Shown here piece by piece: positions 42,186 to 50,295 of a stretch of DNA of 53,422 nucleotides. This stretch comes from Pseudomonas sp. (lineage in GTDB: Bacteria; Pseudomonadota; Gammaproteobacteria; Pseudomonadales; Pseudomonadaceae), in assembly GCF_030684895.1 (NCBI RefSeq), contig NZ_JAUXXP010000072.1:1-53422 (forward strand). Direction: 5' to 3'. The notes under the pieces are model-generated. The model was given only the letters and a program-made list of their open reading frames with translations. It searched no databases and had not been told where the DNA came from. Made by a program: the position numbers and the translations under genes. Every line of letters begins with the position of its first letter. Position 1 is the stretch's first letter.

Positions 42186-43193
42186 ATGACTGCCCCACTC
42201 AATCGTCAGTTCCTGCTTGCCCAACGCCCGGTCGGCCTGCCCAGCCGCGAAACTTTCAGCTATGTGGAAAACAGCGTCGGTGAACCCGGCCCCGGGCAAA
42301 TTCTGGTGAAGAACGCCTACCTGTCGCTGGACCCGGCCATGCGCGGCTGGATGAACGATGCCAAGTCCTATATTCCGCCGGTTGGCATTGGCGAAGTGAT
42401 GCGCGCACTCGGTGTGGGTGAAGTGATCGCCTCGCAGCACCCGGACTTTGCCGTGGGCGACCATGTAAACGGCGCGCTCGGCGTGCAGGATTATTTCCTC
42501 GGTGAGCCCAAGGGCTTCTACAAGGTCGACCCCAAGCGCGCGCCGCTGCCGCTGTATCTGTCGGCGCTGGGCATGACCGGCATGACCGCCTACTTCGCCC
42601 TGCTTGATGTCGGCGCGCCGCAAGCCGGTGAAACCGTGGTGATATCCGGCGCCGCCGGCGCGGTCGGCAGCATTGCCGGGCAGATCGCCAAGCTCAAAGG
42701 CTGCCGTGTGGTCGGCATTGCCGGTGGCGCGGACAAGTGCAAGTTCCTGATCGATGAACTGGGCTTCGACGGCGCCATCGACTACAAGAACGAAGACGTG
42801 ATCGCCGGCCTCAAGCGCGAATGCCCAAAAGGCGTGGACGTGTATTTCGACAACGTTGGCGGCGACATTCTCGATGCCGTGCTCACCCGCCTGGCCTTCA
42901 AGGCGCGGGTGATCATCTGCGGCGCGATCAGCCAGTACAACAACAAGCAAGCCGTCAAAGGCCCGTCCAACTACCTCAACCTGCTGGTCAACAGCGCGCG
43001 CATGGAAGGCATGGTGGTGATGACCTATGCCCCGCGTTTTGCCGAAGCAGCGGCAGAGATGGGCGGCTGGCTGGCCAGCGGCAAGCTGAAATCCAAGGAA
43101 GATATCGTCAGCGGCCTGCAGACTTTCCCGGAAACCCTGCTCAAGCTGTTCAGTGGCGAAAACTTGGGCAAGCTGGTGCTTAAGGTCGACTAA
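42186..43193 (+). CDS. NADP-dependent oxidoreductase (MDR family, CurA/LTB4DH-like)
   Basis: 335 residues of the zinc-independent medium-chain reductase family related to prostaglandin reductase, leukotriene B4 dehydrogenase and curcumin reductase CurA. It has the family N-terminus (NRQFLLAQRPVGLPS), the LSLDPAMRGWMNDAKSY active-site stretch near 45, GMTGMTAYFALLDVG near 125 and the NADPH motif SGAAGAVGSIAGQIAKLKG near 150. Enone reduction is expected. ATG at 42186 lies 48 bases after the perfect palindrome at 42116-42138, which could be an operator. Confidence 0.9.
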   Translation: MTAPLNRQFLLAQRPVGLPSRETFSYVENSVGEPGPGQILVKNAYLSLDPAMRGWMNDAKSYIPPVGIGEVMRALGVGEVIASQHPDFAVGDHVNGALGVQDYFLGEPKGFYKVDPKRAPLPLYLSALGMTGMTAYFALLDVGAPQAGETVVISGAAGAVGSIAGQIAKLKGCRVVGIAGGADKCKFLIDELGFDGAIDYKNEDVIAGLKRECPKGVDVYFDNVGGDILDAVLTRLAFKARVIICGAISQYNNKQAVKGPSNYLNLLVNSARMEGMVVMTYAPRFAEAAAEMGGWLASGKLKSKEDIVSGLQTFPETLLKLFSGENLGKLVLKVD

Positions 43194-43212
43194 GCGCCAG
43201 ATTCCAGTTTGG

Positions 43213-43276
43213 GTGGGAGGGGCTTTAGCCGCGACTCTATCGCGGCTAAAGCGGAACGCCGCCCGGCCCCTCCCAC
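43213..43276. repeat. Pseudomonas-type intergenic palindromic repeat
   Basis: GTGGGAGGGGC and GCCCCTCCCAC form the outer stem, and GCTTTAGCCGCGA with TCGCGGCTAAAGC an inner perfect stem. The same elements, partly degenerated, occur at 34240-34290. Confidence 0.75.
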
Positions 43277-43287
43277 AGGCTCAGTTT

Positions 43288-43354
43288 GTAGCCCGGATGC
43301 AATCCGGGGAGATTTATTGCCTGCCACACCGCTCCCGGATTACATCCGGGCTAC
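43288..43354. repeat. REP-like palindrome, 67 bp, overlapping the RND gene stop
   Basis: GTAGCCCGGATGCAATCCGGG and the matching arm ending GGGCTAC at 43354 give a 67-bp hairpin with the same stem and length as 32177-32243. Its final bases (CTA at 43351-43353) are the TAG stop of the RND pump gene on the minus strand. Confidence 0.85.
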
Positions 43355-46300
43355 GCCGCAGCACTCTCTAACGCGTCCTGTTTAATCGGCTGCCAGCGGC
43401 GCAGCAGCATATACAGGGTCGGGATCACAAACAGAGTGAAGAAGGTGCCGACCAGCAGGCCGCCGACAATCACCATGCCGATCTGCTGACGGCTTTCCGC
43501 CCCTGCCCCAGTGGCAATCGCCAAGGGCAGCGAACCCAGCACCATCGCCCCAGTGGTCATCAGAATCGGTCGTAGGCGCTGCACCGACGCCTCAATCACC
43601 GCACCACGCAGCTCATGGCCCTGCCGCAACAGCACATTGGCGAATTCGACGATCAGGATGCCGTGCTTGGTAATCAAGCCGATCAGCGTCACCAGACCGA
43701 TCTGCGAGTAGATATTCAAGGTGCCGCCGAATAACGTCAGCGCCAACAAAGCCCCAGCCATCGACAGCGGCACGCTGAACAGGATGATCAACGGGTCGGT
43801 AAAGCTCTCAAACTGCGCTGCCAGCACCAGGAAAATAAACGCCAATGCAAGCGCGAAGATCAGCGCAATACCGGCGCTGGACTCTTTGAAGTCCCGTGAG
43901 GTGCCGGTGTAGTCGTATTGGGTTTCGGCCGGGAACACCGTGCGCGCGGTATTTTCCAGATGCGCCAGTGCTTCGCCCAGGGTGTAGCCGCTGCCAACGT
44001 TGGCGCTCACCGTCACCGCACGCAACTGGTTGAAGTGGTTAAGCTCGCGCGGCGCCACGGTCTCGCGCACCTCGATCAGGTTGGACAGCTGCACCATGCT
44101 GTCATCGCGGCCGCGCACATAGACGCGGTCAAGATCCTGCGGGTTGCTGCGATCAACACCCTGCAACTGCACCATCACGTCGTACTGCTCGCCGTTCTGC
44201 TTGAAGCGCGTCACCTGGCGGCTGCCGAACAGGCTTTCCAGGCTGCGGCCGATGGTCGCCACATCGGTCCCCACCGCCACGGCCTGCTCACGGTTGACCG
44301 CCACCTTGAGTTGCGGCGCGTTGAGTTTGAGGTCGCTGTCCAGGCTTTCCAGCCCTGGGTAATCACGCAGCGCGTTGAGCAACTCGTCGACATAAACCTG
44401 CAGCTCGCTGTACTCCATCGACGAGCGAATCACGAAGTTGACCGGCTGATTACGTGCACTCTGCCCCAGCGGCGGCCGGTTGACCGGGAAGGCGCGCACC
44501 CCGGCAATATCCTGCAACTTGGGTAGCAGCTCGTTGCGAATCTCAAACTGGCTGCGCGAACGCTCGGCCCAGTCTTCCAGCTTCATAAAGGAAATGCCCT
44601 GGGCCACAGTCGGGAAACCGGCAATCACCATATAGCGGTTGGTCTCGGCGATGCTGGCGTAAGCGGCTTCGATCTCGCGGGCATAACGCCCGGTGTAGCC
44701 GATGGTGGCGCCATCCGGGCCATTGAACACACCGATAATAGTGCCGGTGTCTTCGGTGGGCGCCAGCTCCGATTTGAGCCCTGCAAACAGCAGCACGCAG
44801 GCCACGATGGTCAGCACCAGCACACCCACCACCAGCACCCAGGCACTCAGCGCCCTGGCCAGCAGATGTTTGTAGCTGTAGGTCAGGCCGTTGAGAAAAT
44901 CTTCGATCAGGTTATACAGGCGGTTATGCCGCTCGCCGACCTGATGCGGCTTGAGCAGCAGCGCGCACATCATTGGCGTCAGGGTCAGGGCGACAAAACC
45001 GGACACCAGCACCGCGCCGGCCAGGGTCCAGGCGAATTCGGTAAACAGCTTGCCGGTGGTGCCCTGCATAAAGCCGATAGGCGCGAAAACCGCAGCCAGG
45101 GTCAGGGTCATGGCGATCACCGCAAAGGCAATCTCGCGACTGCCTTTGAGCGCCGCCTGCAGCGGCTGCATGCCCTCCTCGATATGCCGATGAATGTTTT
45201 CCAGCATAACGATGGCATCGTCCACCACCAGGCCGATGGCCAGCACCATGGCCAACAGCGTCAGGGTATTGATGGTGAAGCCCATCAACGACATCAAGGC
45301 AAATGCGCCGATCAGTGATACCGGAATGGTTACCAGCGGAATAATGGTGGCGCGTAGCGAACGCAGGAAGATAAAGATGATCAGGATGACCAGCCCCACC
45401 GCTTCCCAGATGGTGACGAAGACGTTGTTGATCGACTCGCGGATAAACTGCGAGTTGTCGTTGGCCACCGCCATTTCCATGCCTTCCGGCAACAGCGAGC
45501 GGATATCCGGCATCGCCTCAGCCAGGCCATCGGAGATGTCCAGCGGGTTGGCCGTGGCCTGCTTGATCATGCCCATCGATACCGCAGGTTTACCCTTGTA
45601 ACGGACGATGCTGCGTTCGTCCTTGGCGCCGATTTCGGCATAGCCGACATCGGCAAGGCGCAATAGGTAGCCGCGCGAGTCATCCAGAATCAGTTGGTTG
45701 AACTGCTCCGGGGTATTCATGTCGGTTTCCGAGAGCACGGTAAATTCGCGCTGCTGCGATTCGATACGCCCGGCGGGGATCTCGACATTCTGCCGGCGCA
45801 GGGCGTCTTCCACGTCCTGCACGGTGAGGTTGTGCGCGGCGAGTTTCTCCGGGTCCAGCCAGATGCGCATGGCAAAGGTGCGCGCGCCGCGAATCTGCAC
45901 TTCGGAGACGCCGGGGATGGTCTGCAGGCGATCCTTGATCACCCGCTCCAGCACATCGGTGATCTCCATGGCGCTGTAGCGCTCGCTGTAGAAGGCGATC
46001 CAGATCACCGGCTGGGCGTCGGCCTCGACCTTCTGCACAATGGGCTCGGCGACTTCATCCGGCAGCAGGCCACGCACACGGCCCAGACGGTCGCGTACAT
46101 CGTTGGCGGCTTCATCGGAGTTGCTGCCCAGGCGAAACTGCGCGGTGATCTGGGTGTTTTCCGAGCGGCTGATGGAGCTGACGAAATCCAGACCGTCGAT
46201 GCCCGAAAGCACATCCTCGATCGGTTGGGCGACCTGGGACTCCATGATCTCCGGGCTGGCGCCCGGATAGGTGACGTTGACCGTGACAATCGGCACATCG

Positions 46301-46419
46301 ATATTCGGGTACTCGCGCACGGCCAGACGGTCATAGGCCATCAAGCCAAGCAGCACCACAATCAACGACAGTACGGTGGCAAATACCGGCCGACGGATGC
46401 AGATATCCGACAGGGTCAT
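43351..46419 (-). CDS. RND efflux transporter inner-membrane pump (HAE1/MexB-like)
   Basis: A 1022-residue proton-driven efflux pump. It starts MTLSDICIRRPVFATVLSLIVVLLG, typical of RND inner-membrane proteins, and shows REYPNIDVPIVTVNVTYPGAS, the proton-relay VVDDAIVMLENI near 402-413, and the C-terminal LVTLIGLITKHGILIVEFAN near 920. Twelve membrane helices and two large periplasmic loops are expected. The frame is open to 46476, but ATG 46419 overlaps the adaptor stop by four bases and gives the family N-terminus. No outer-membrane channel gene is adjacent, so it may use a shared one. Substrates are unknown. Confidence 0.92.
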   Translation of the reverse strand: MTLSDICIRRPVFATVLSLIVVLLGLMAYDRLAVREYPNIDVPIVTVNVTYPGASPEIMESQVAQPIEDVLSGIDGLDFVSSISRSENTQITAQFRLGSNSDEAANDVRDRLGRVRGLLPDEVAEPIVQKVEADAQPVIWIAFYSERYSAMEITDVLERVIKDRLQTIPGVSEVQIRGARTFAMRIWLDPEKLAAHNLTVQDVEDALRRQNVEIPAGRIESQQREFTVLSETDMNTPEQFNQLILDDSRGYLLRLADVGYAEIGAKDERSIVRYKGKPAVSMGMIKQATANPLDISDGLAEAMPDIRSLLPEGMEMAVANDNSQFIRESINNVFVTIWEAVGLVILIIFIFLRSLRATIIPLVTIPVSLIGAFALMSLMGFTINTLTLLAMVLAIGLVVDDAIVMLENIHRHIEEGMQPLQAALKGSREIAFAVIAMTLTLAAVFAPIGFMQGTTGKLFTEFAWTLAGAVLVSGFVALTLTPMMCALLLKPHQVGERHNRLYNLIEDFLNGLTYSYKHLLARALSAWVLVVGVLVLTIVACVLLFAGLKSELAPTEDTGTIIGVFNGPDGATIGYTGRYAREIEAAYASIAETNRYMVIAGFPTVAQGISFMKLEDWAERSRSQFEIRNELLPKLQDIAGVRAFPVNRPPLGQSARNQPVNFVIRSSMEYSELQVYVDELLNALRDYPGLESLDSDLKLNAPQLKVAVNREQAVAVGTDVATIGRSLESLFGSRQVTRFKQNGEQYDVMVQLQGVDRSNPQDLDRVYVRGRDDSMVQLSNLIEVRETVAPRELNHFNQLRAVTVSANVGSGYTLGEALAHLENTARTVFPAETQYDYTGTSRDFKESSAGIALIFALALAFIFLVLAAQFESFTDPLIILFSVPLSMAGALLALTLFGGTLNIYSQIGLVTLIGLITKHGILIVEFANVLLRQGHELRGAVIEASVQRLRPILMTTGAMVLGSLPLAIATGAGAESRQQIGMVIVGGLLVGTFFTLFVIPTLYMLLRRWQPIKQDALESAAA

Positions 46420-47447
46420 GGCGCTTGCTCCACCACCTTGGTGCGTACCGACGCGCCGGCACGGACCTTCTGCCAACCGGCGCTGATCAGGGTTTCATCA
46501 CCCTGCAGGCCTTCCAGCACTTCAACTTTGCCAGCCAGGCGTTTACCCAGTTTGACCTCACGCAACTCGACCTTGCCATCGACCACCAGGTTAACCAGCA
46601 GCTTGTCGCCCACCGGCATGATGGCTTCTTCCGGAATCACCAGGGCATTCGGCCGCTCGGCGAGAATCACCGAGACCCGCACGAACTGCCCAGGGCTCAG
46701 GCGGCCATCGCTGTTGCTGATGTGTGCACGAATCGCCTGGCTGCGCCCGGCTTCGTCGAGACGCGGGTTGATGGCGAATATCTCACCGGTGAAGCGCTCG
46801 CCCGGATAGGCATCCAGGCTGATTTCGATCACCTGCTTGAGACGAATCTGGCTGACGGCTTTTTGCGGAATGCGGAAATCCACCTTGAGCGGATCGAGCA
46901 CTTCCAGGTTGACGATGTCCTGCCCTTCGCTGAGGTAATCGCCGGGACTGACCACCCGCAAACCCAACACCCCATCGTAGGGCGCGAGGATGCGCGTCTT
47001 GTCCAGCCGTGCTTGCGACAGCGCCAGACTGGCCCGCGAGGCCTGCTGCTGGGCACTGGCCTCATCCAGGGCTTGGGCGTTACTGGCACCGCGCTTGAAC
47101 AGCATCTGCGCGCGCTCGAAGTTTTTTTCCGCCAGGTTCAGGTTGGCCCGCGCCTGGGCCAGCTCGGCGCGGCTGATCGAATCATCCAGACTGACCAGCA
47201 GCGCACCCGCTTCGACGCGCTGACCTTCACGAAAATGCAACTGCGCCACTCGCCCGGCGATTTCCGGGCGGATCATCACCGACTCGTCAGGGCGTAGCGA
47301 ACCAAAGGTCACCAGCTCGTCGCGCACCAGGCTTCGCTCAGCCTTGACCACCTCGACCAGCGGCCCTTCATTGGCCTGCCCTTGCACACTGAAAAGCGAA
47401 CACAACAGCACAACTGTACCGAGCAGAGCGGGTGGCCGGGCAAACAT
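46416..47447 (-). CDS. RND efflux periplasmic adaptor (MFP/HlyD family)
   Basis: A 343-residue membrane-fusion protein linking the RND pump to an outer-membrane channel. It has a signal peptide (MFARPPALLGTVVLLCSLFSVQGQA, no lipobox in place), the lipoyl halves EIAGRVAQLHFREGQRVEAGALL and APYDGVLGLRVVSPGDYLSEGQ, and a hairpin helical segment rich in Ala/Gln/Arg between them. ATG 47447 is preferred over TTG 47453 because AGGGG lies 7-8 bases upstream. It overlaps the pump start, so both are made together. Confidence 0.9.
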   Translation of the reverse strand: MFARPPALLGTVVLLCSLFSVQGQANEGPLVEVVKAERSLVRDELVTFGSLRPDESVMIRPEIAGRVAQLHFREGQRVEAGALLVSLDDSISRAELAQARANLNLAEKNFERAQMLFKRGASNAQALDEASAQQQASRASLALSQARLDKTRILAPYDGVLGLRVVSPGDYLSEGQDIVNLEVLDPLKVDFRIPQKAVSQIRLKQVIEISLDAYPGERFTGEIFAINPRLDEAGRSQAIRAHISNSDGRLSPGQFVRVSVILAERPNALVIPEEAIMPVGDKLLVNLVVDGKVELREVKLGKRLAGKVEVLEGLQGDETLISAGWQKVRAGASVRTKVVEQAP

Positions 47448-47537
47448 ATACAACCCCTAATTCTTTGTAGAGGCTGAGTCTAACGGCCGAGCCGCGCAGA
47501 TCAGCCGTTAAAAATGTTTCCCGATGTTGGTTATCGG

Positions 47538-48332
47538 CTACTGACGCATCCCCCGGCCACTGACCAGCAAACGAATGCACACGCCATACAGCACGGCGGT
47601 GGCGACCAGCATAAAGCCGATGGCCACACCGATGCGGATATCGGAAACGCCGAGAATGCCATAACGGAAGGCGTTGACCATATGCAGCACCGGGTTGGCC
47701 AGGGACACCGTCTGCCAGAACTGCGGCAGCAAGGTGATCGAATAGAACACCCCGCCCAGGTAGGTCAAAGGCGTCAGCACGAAGGTCGGGATGATCGAAA
47801 TGTCATCGAAGTTGCGCGCGAACACGGCGTTGATAAAACCGCCCAGGGAGAAGATGGTCGCGGTCAACAGCACCACCAGCACGGTCACGCCGAGGTGATG
47901 CACCTGCAGGTGGGTGAAGAACAGCGACAGCAAGGTCACGATAAAACCCACCGCCAAGCCGCGCAGCACGCCGCCGACCACATAGCCGGTGAGGATGATA
48001 TGCGGCGAAACCGGCGAGACCATCAGCTCCTCGATAGAGCGCTGGAACTTGCTGCCGAAGAAGCTCGACACCACGTTGCCGTAGGAGTTGGTGATCACCG
48101 ACATCATGATCAGCCCCGGCACGATGTACTCCATATAGGTGAAGCCACCCATGTCGCCGATCTGGCTACCAATCAGGTTGCCGAAGATCACGAAGTACAG
48201 AACCATGGTGATCGCCGGCGGTAGCAGGGTCTGCGGCCAGATGCGGGTAAAGCGGCGGATCTCGCGGTAAACGATGGTGCGCAGCGCCACAATGTTGGCG
48301 GTGAATTCGGAGTTCAGATACGCCGTGCTCAT
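47538..48332 (-). CDS. yadH: ABC-2 type transporter permease (YadH family)
   Basis: 264 residues with about six membrane helices and the ABC-2 pattern YFVIFGNLIGSQIG, MEYIVPGLIMMSVITNSYGNV and EELMVSPVSPHIILTGYVVGGVLRG. These match the YadH permease of E. coli and its relatives. It forms an exporter with the ATPase encoded just upstream, whose stop overlaps its ATG by four bases. The transported compound is unknown; the pair is conserved as housekeeping in gammaproteobacteria. Confidence 0.9.
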   Translation of the reverse strand: MSTAYLNSEFTANIVALRTIVYREIRRFTRIWPQTLLPPAITMVLYFVIFGNLIGSQIGDMGGFTYMEYIVPGLIMMSVITNSYGNVVSSFFGSKFQRSIEELMVSPVSPHIILTGYVVGGVLRGLAVGFIVTLLSLFFTHLQVHHLGVTVLVVLLTATIFSLGGFINAVFARNFDDISIIPTFVLTPLTYLGGVFYSITLLPQFWQTVSLANPVLHMVNAFRYGILGVSDIRIGVAIGFMLVATAVLYGVCIRLLVSGRGMRQ

Positions 48333-49261
48333 ACCGCCACCTTCGCCAGATTCTTCTCGACCAGGGAGACGAACAGCTCCTCCAGGCGGTTGGTTTTATT
48401 GCGCAAGCTGAGCACCTCGACATTCTGTAGAGCCAGTTGACGGAACAGTTCGGTAATGCCCTGGGCCTTGTCCACCTGCACTTCCAGGGTATGTCCGTCG
48501 AGCAACTGCGCCGGGTAGCCGATCAGTTGTGGCGCAACCAGCAGCGACTCTTTGAGGTCGAGCAGGAAGGTCTCTACATGCAGCTTCTTCAGCAGGTCCT
48601 TCATGCTGGTGTTCTCGACAATCCGCCCGTGGTCGATGATGCCGATGTTGCGGCACAGCTGTTCGGCCTCTTCCAGGTAGTGGGTGGTCAGGATAATGGT
48701 GATGCCCTGCTCGTTCAGCTCGGTGAGAAAGCTCCACATCGAGCGGCGCAGTTCGATATCGACCCCAGCGGTCGGCTCATCGAGAATCAGCAGACGCGGC
48801 TGATGCACCAAGGCACGAGCGATCATCAGGCGGCGTTTCATCCCACCGGACAGCTCGCGCGATGGCACATTATGCTTGCCCCACAAGCCGAGCTGATTGA
48901 GGTACTGCTCGGCGCGCTCCTTGGCGATTTTCGCCGGGATACCGTAGTAGCCGGCCTGGGTTACGACAATGTCGAAAGCCTTCTCGAACTGGTTGAAGTT
49001 GAACTCCTGCGGCACCACACCCAGGCAGCGTTTAAGCGCCGAGGGTTGCTTGTCCAGGTCGTGACCGAACACATTTACTGTGCCGCTGCTTTTGGTTACC
49101 AGGGTGGAAAGAATGCCGATGGTGGTGGATTTACCGGCACCGTTGGGGCCGAGCAAGGCGAAGAAATCGCCTTCAGCCACGTCCAGGTCGATGCCGTGCA
49201 GCGCCTGGAAGCCGTTGCCATAGGTCTTGGTCAACTGGCGAATGGACAGAGCAGTACTCAT
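48329..49261 (-). CDS. yadG: ABC transporter ATPase (YadG family)
   Basis: 310 residues. Walker A LLGPNGAGKSTT near residue 36, signature LSGGMKRRLMIARAL near 135 and Walker B LLILDEPTAGVD near 156 are intact, with TTHYLEEAEQLCRNIG following. The sequence closely follows E. coli YadG as I remember it, including the C-terminal NKTNRLEELFVSLVEKN. ATG at 49261 is used; a GTG at 49273 would add MRIF and has an AGG just upstream, so the start is not settled. Works with the YadH permease gene that overlaps it. Confidence 0.92.
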   Translation of the reverse strand: MSTALSIRQLTKTYGNGFQALHGIDLDVAEGDFFALLGPNGAGKSTTIGILSTLVTKSSGTVNVFGHDLDKQPSALKRCLGVVPQEFNFNQFEKAFDIVVTQAGYYGIPAKIAKERAEQYLNQLGLWGKHNVPSRELSGGMKRRLMIARALVHQPRLLILDEPTAGVDIELRRSMWSFLTELNEQGITIILTTHYLEEAEQLCRNIGIIDHGRIVENTSMKDLLKKLHVETFLLDLKESLLVAPQLIGYPAQLLDGHTLEVQVDKAQGITELFRQLALQNVEVLSLRNKTNRLEELFVSLVEKNLAKVAV

Positions 49262-49470
49262 AAAAATGCGCACACCTGATCAGATAAAAAGAAATTCGAG
49301 AGGGGCTGCGCCACGCAGCGCGAAGTGGCCCAAGTCTAGCGCCTGGAACCTCACCACCACAGTATCTTTGCGCAAAACTGCCGCCCCCACGGCTGGGCAG
49401 CAGCCTACCAGCGCCAGGCGCAGATTAAACCCGGCAGTTTCCGATGGTGCTTATCAGCCCTGTCGATACA

Positions 49471-50130
49471 TCAGCCGGGCACGACCTCGGCGGCGAAGTC
49501 GCCACTGATCGGTAGCGCCTCCTCGGTAAACAGATGCGGGTAGCAAGCGGCCAGATGGCCGAAGAACAGCTGCTCCGGCACGTCGGCAAATTGGCCGTGG
49601 TCGTGTAGGTATTCCATATAACGCTCGCCCTGTTGGTTGAACGGGTGAAATACGCTGTCGCTCAGGCCATCGAACTCCAGTGGCGCCACCTTGAATACCC
49701 GGCACAGCGCCAGGTTGAACGCCGGCGTGGCCTTGACCCAGCGGCCCTCAAGGTACAACTCGGTGTAGCCGTGCATGGCGAATACTTCACTGCGCAGCAT
49801 CTCCAGCAGCCGTGGAGTGGCCAAATGGTTGCGCACATCGGCCAGGCCGATACGCGCGGGGATGCCGCAATGGCGGGCGCAGGCGGCGAGCAAAGTGGCC
49901 TTGGGCACGCAGTAACTTTCCCCTGCCTGCAATGCGTGACTGGCTTTCAAGGTGTCGGCGTCGCGGCTGAATACATAGGGGTTGTAGCGAATTTCATCAC
50001 GCACCGCGTAGTACAGGCTGACGGCCTGTTTGCGCGGATCGCGACTGGTGCCGCGAAACTTTTCTGCGAACTCCACCAGCGCTGGGTGGTCACTATCGAT
50101 GAAGCGGCCGGGCTCGAGGTATTCACGCAT
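49471..50130 (-). CDS. Transglutaminase-like superfamily protein
   Basis: 219 residues. The papain-like transglutaminase core is visible: the nucleophile in GESYCVPKATLLAACARHCGIPARIG near residue 75 and the histidine in MHGYTELYLEGRW near 120. The third residue, normally an Asp after the His strand, is not obvious: the segment reads WVKATPAFN. Such proteins usually act as cysteine peptidases or transglutaminases in bacteria, with unknown targets. No signal peptide, so cytosolic. ATG at 50130 fits the family length. It is divergent from fadE. Confidence 0.8.
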   Translation of the reverse strand: MREYLEPGRFIDSDHPALVEFAEKFRGTSRDPRKQAVSLYYAVRDEIRYNPYVFSRDADTLKASHALQAGESYCVPKATLLAACARHCGIPARIGLADVRNHLATPRLLEMLRSEVFAMHGYTELYLEGRWVKATPAFNLALCRVFKVAPLEFDGLSDSVFHPFNQQGERYMEYLHDHGQFADVPEQLFFGHLAACYPHLFTEEALPISGDFAAEVVPG

Positions 50131-50295
50131 CAGGGTTTCTCATGATTGAAAGCCAATGACTGAGAAACCAGTCTAGCGATGCGAGTCCGGCCAATGTCAC
50201 GACGATTCGGCCAAGCTCACCGCTCTTGTCGCCATCAATGACGACTACGCTCGTGATGGTGCGTACAAACGCATTGTCATCATGGAGGATTCTGC

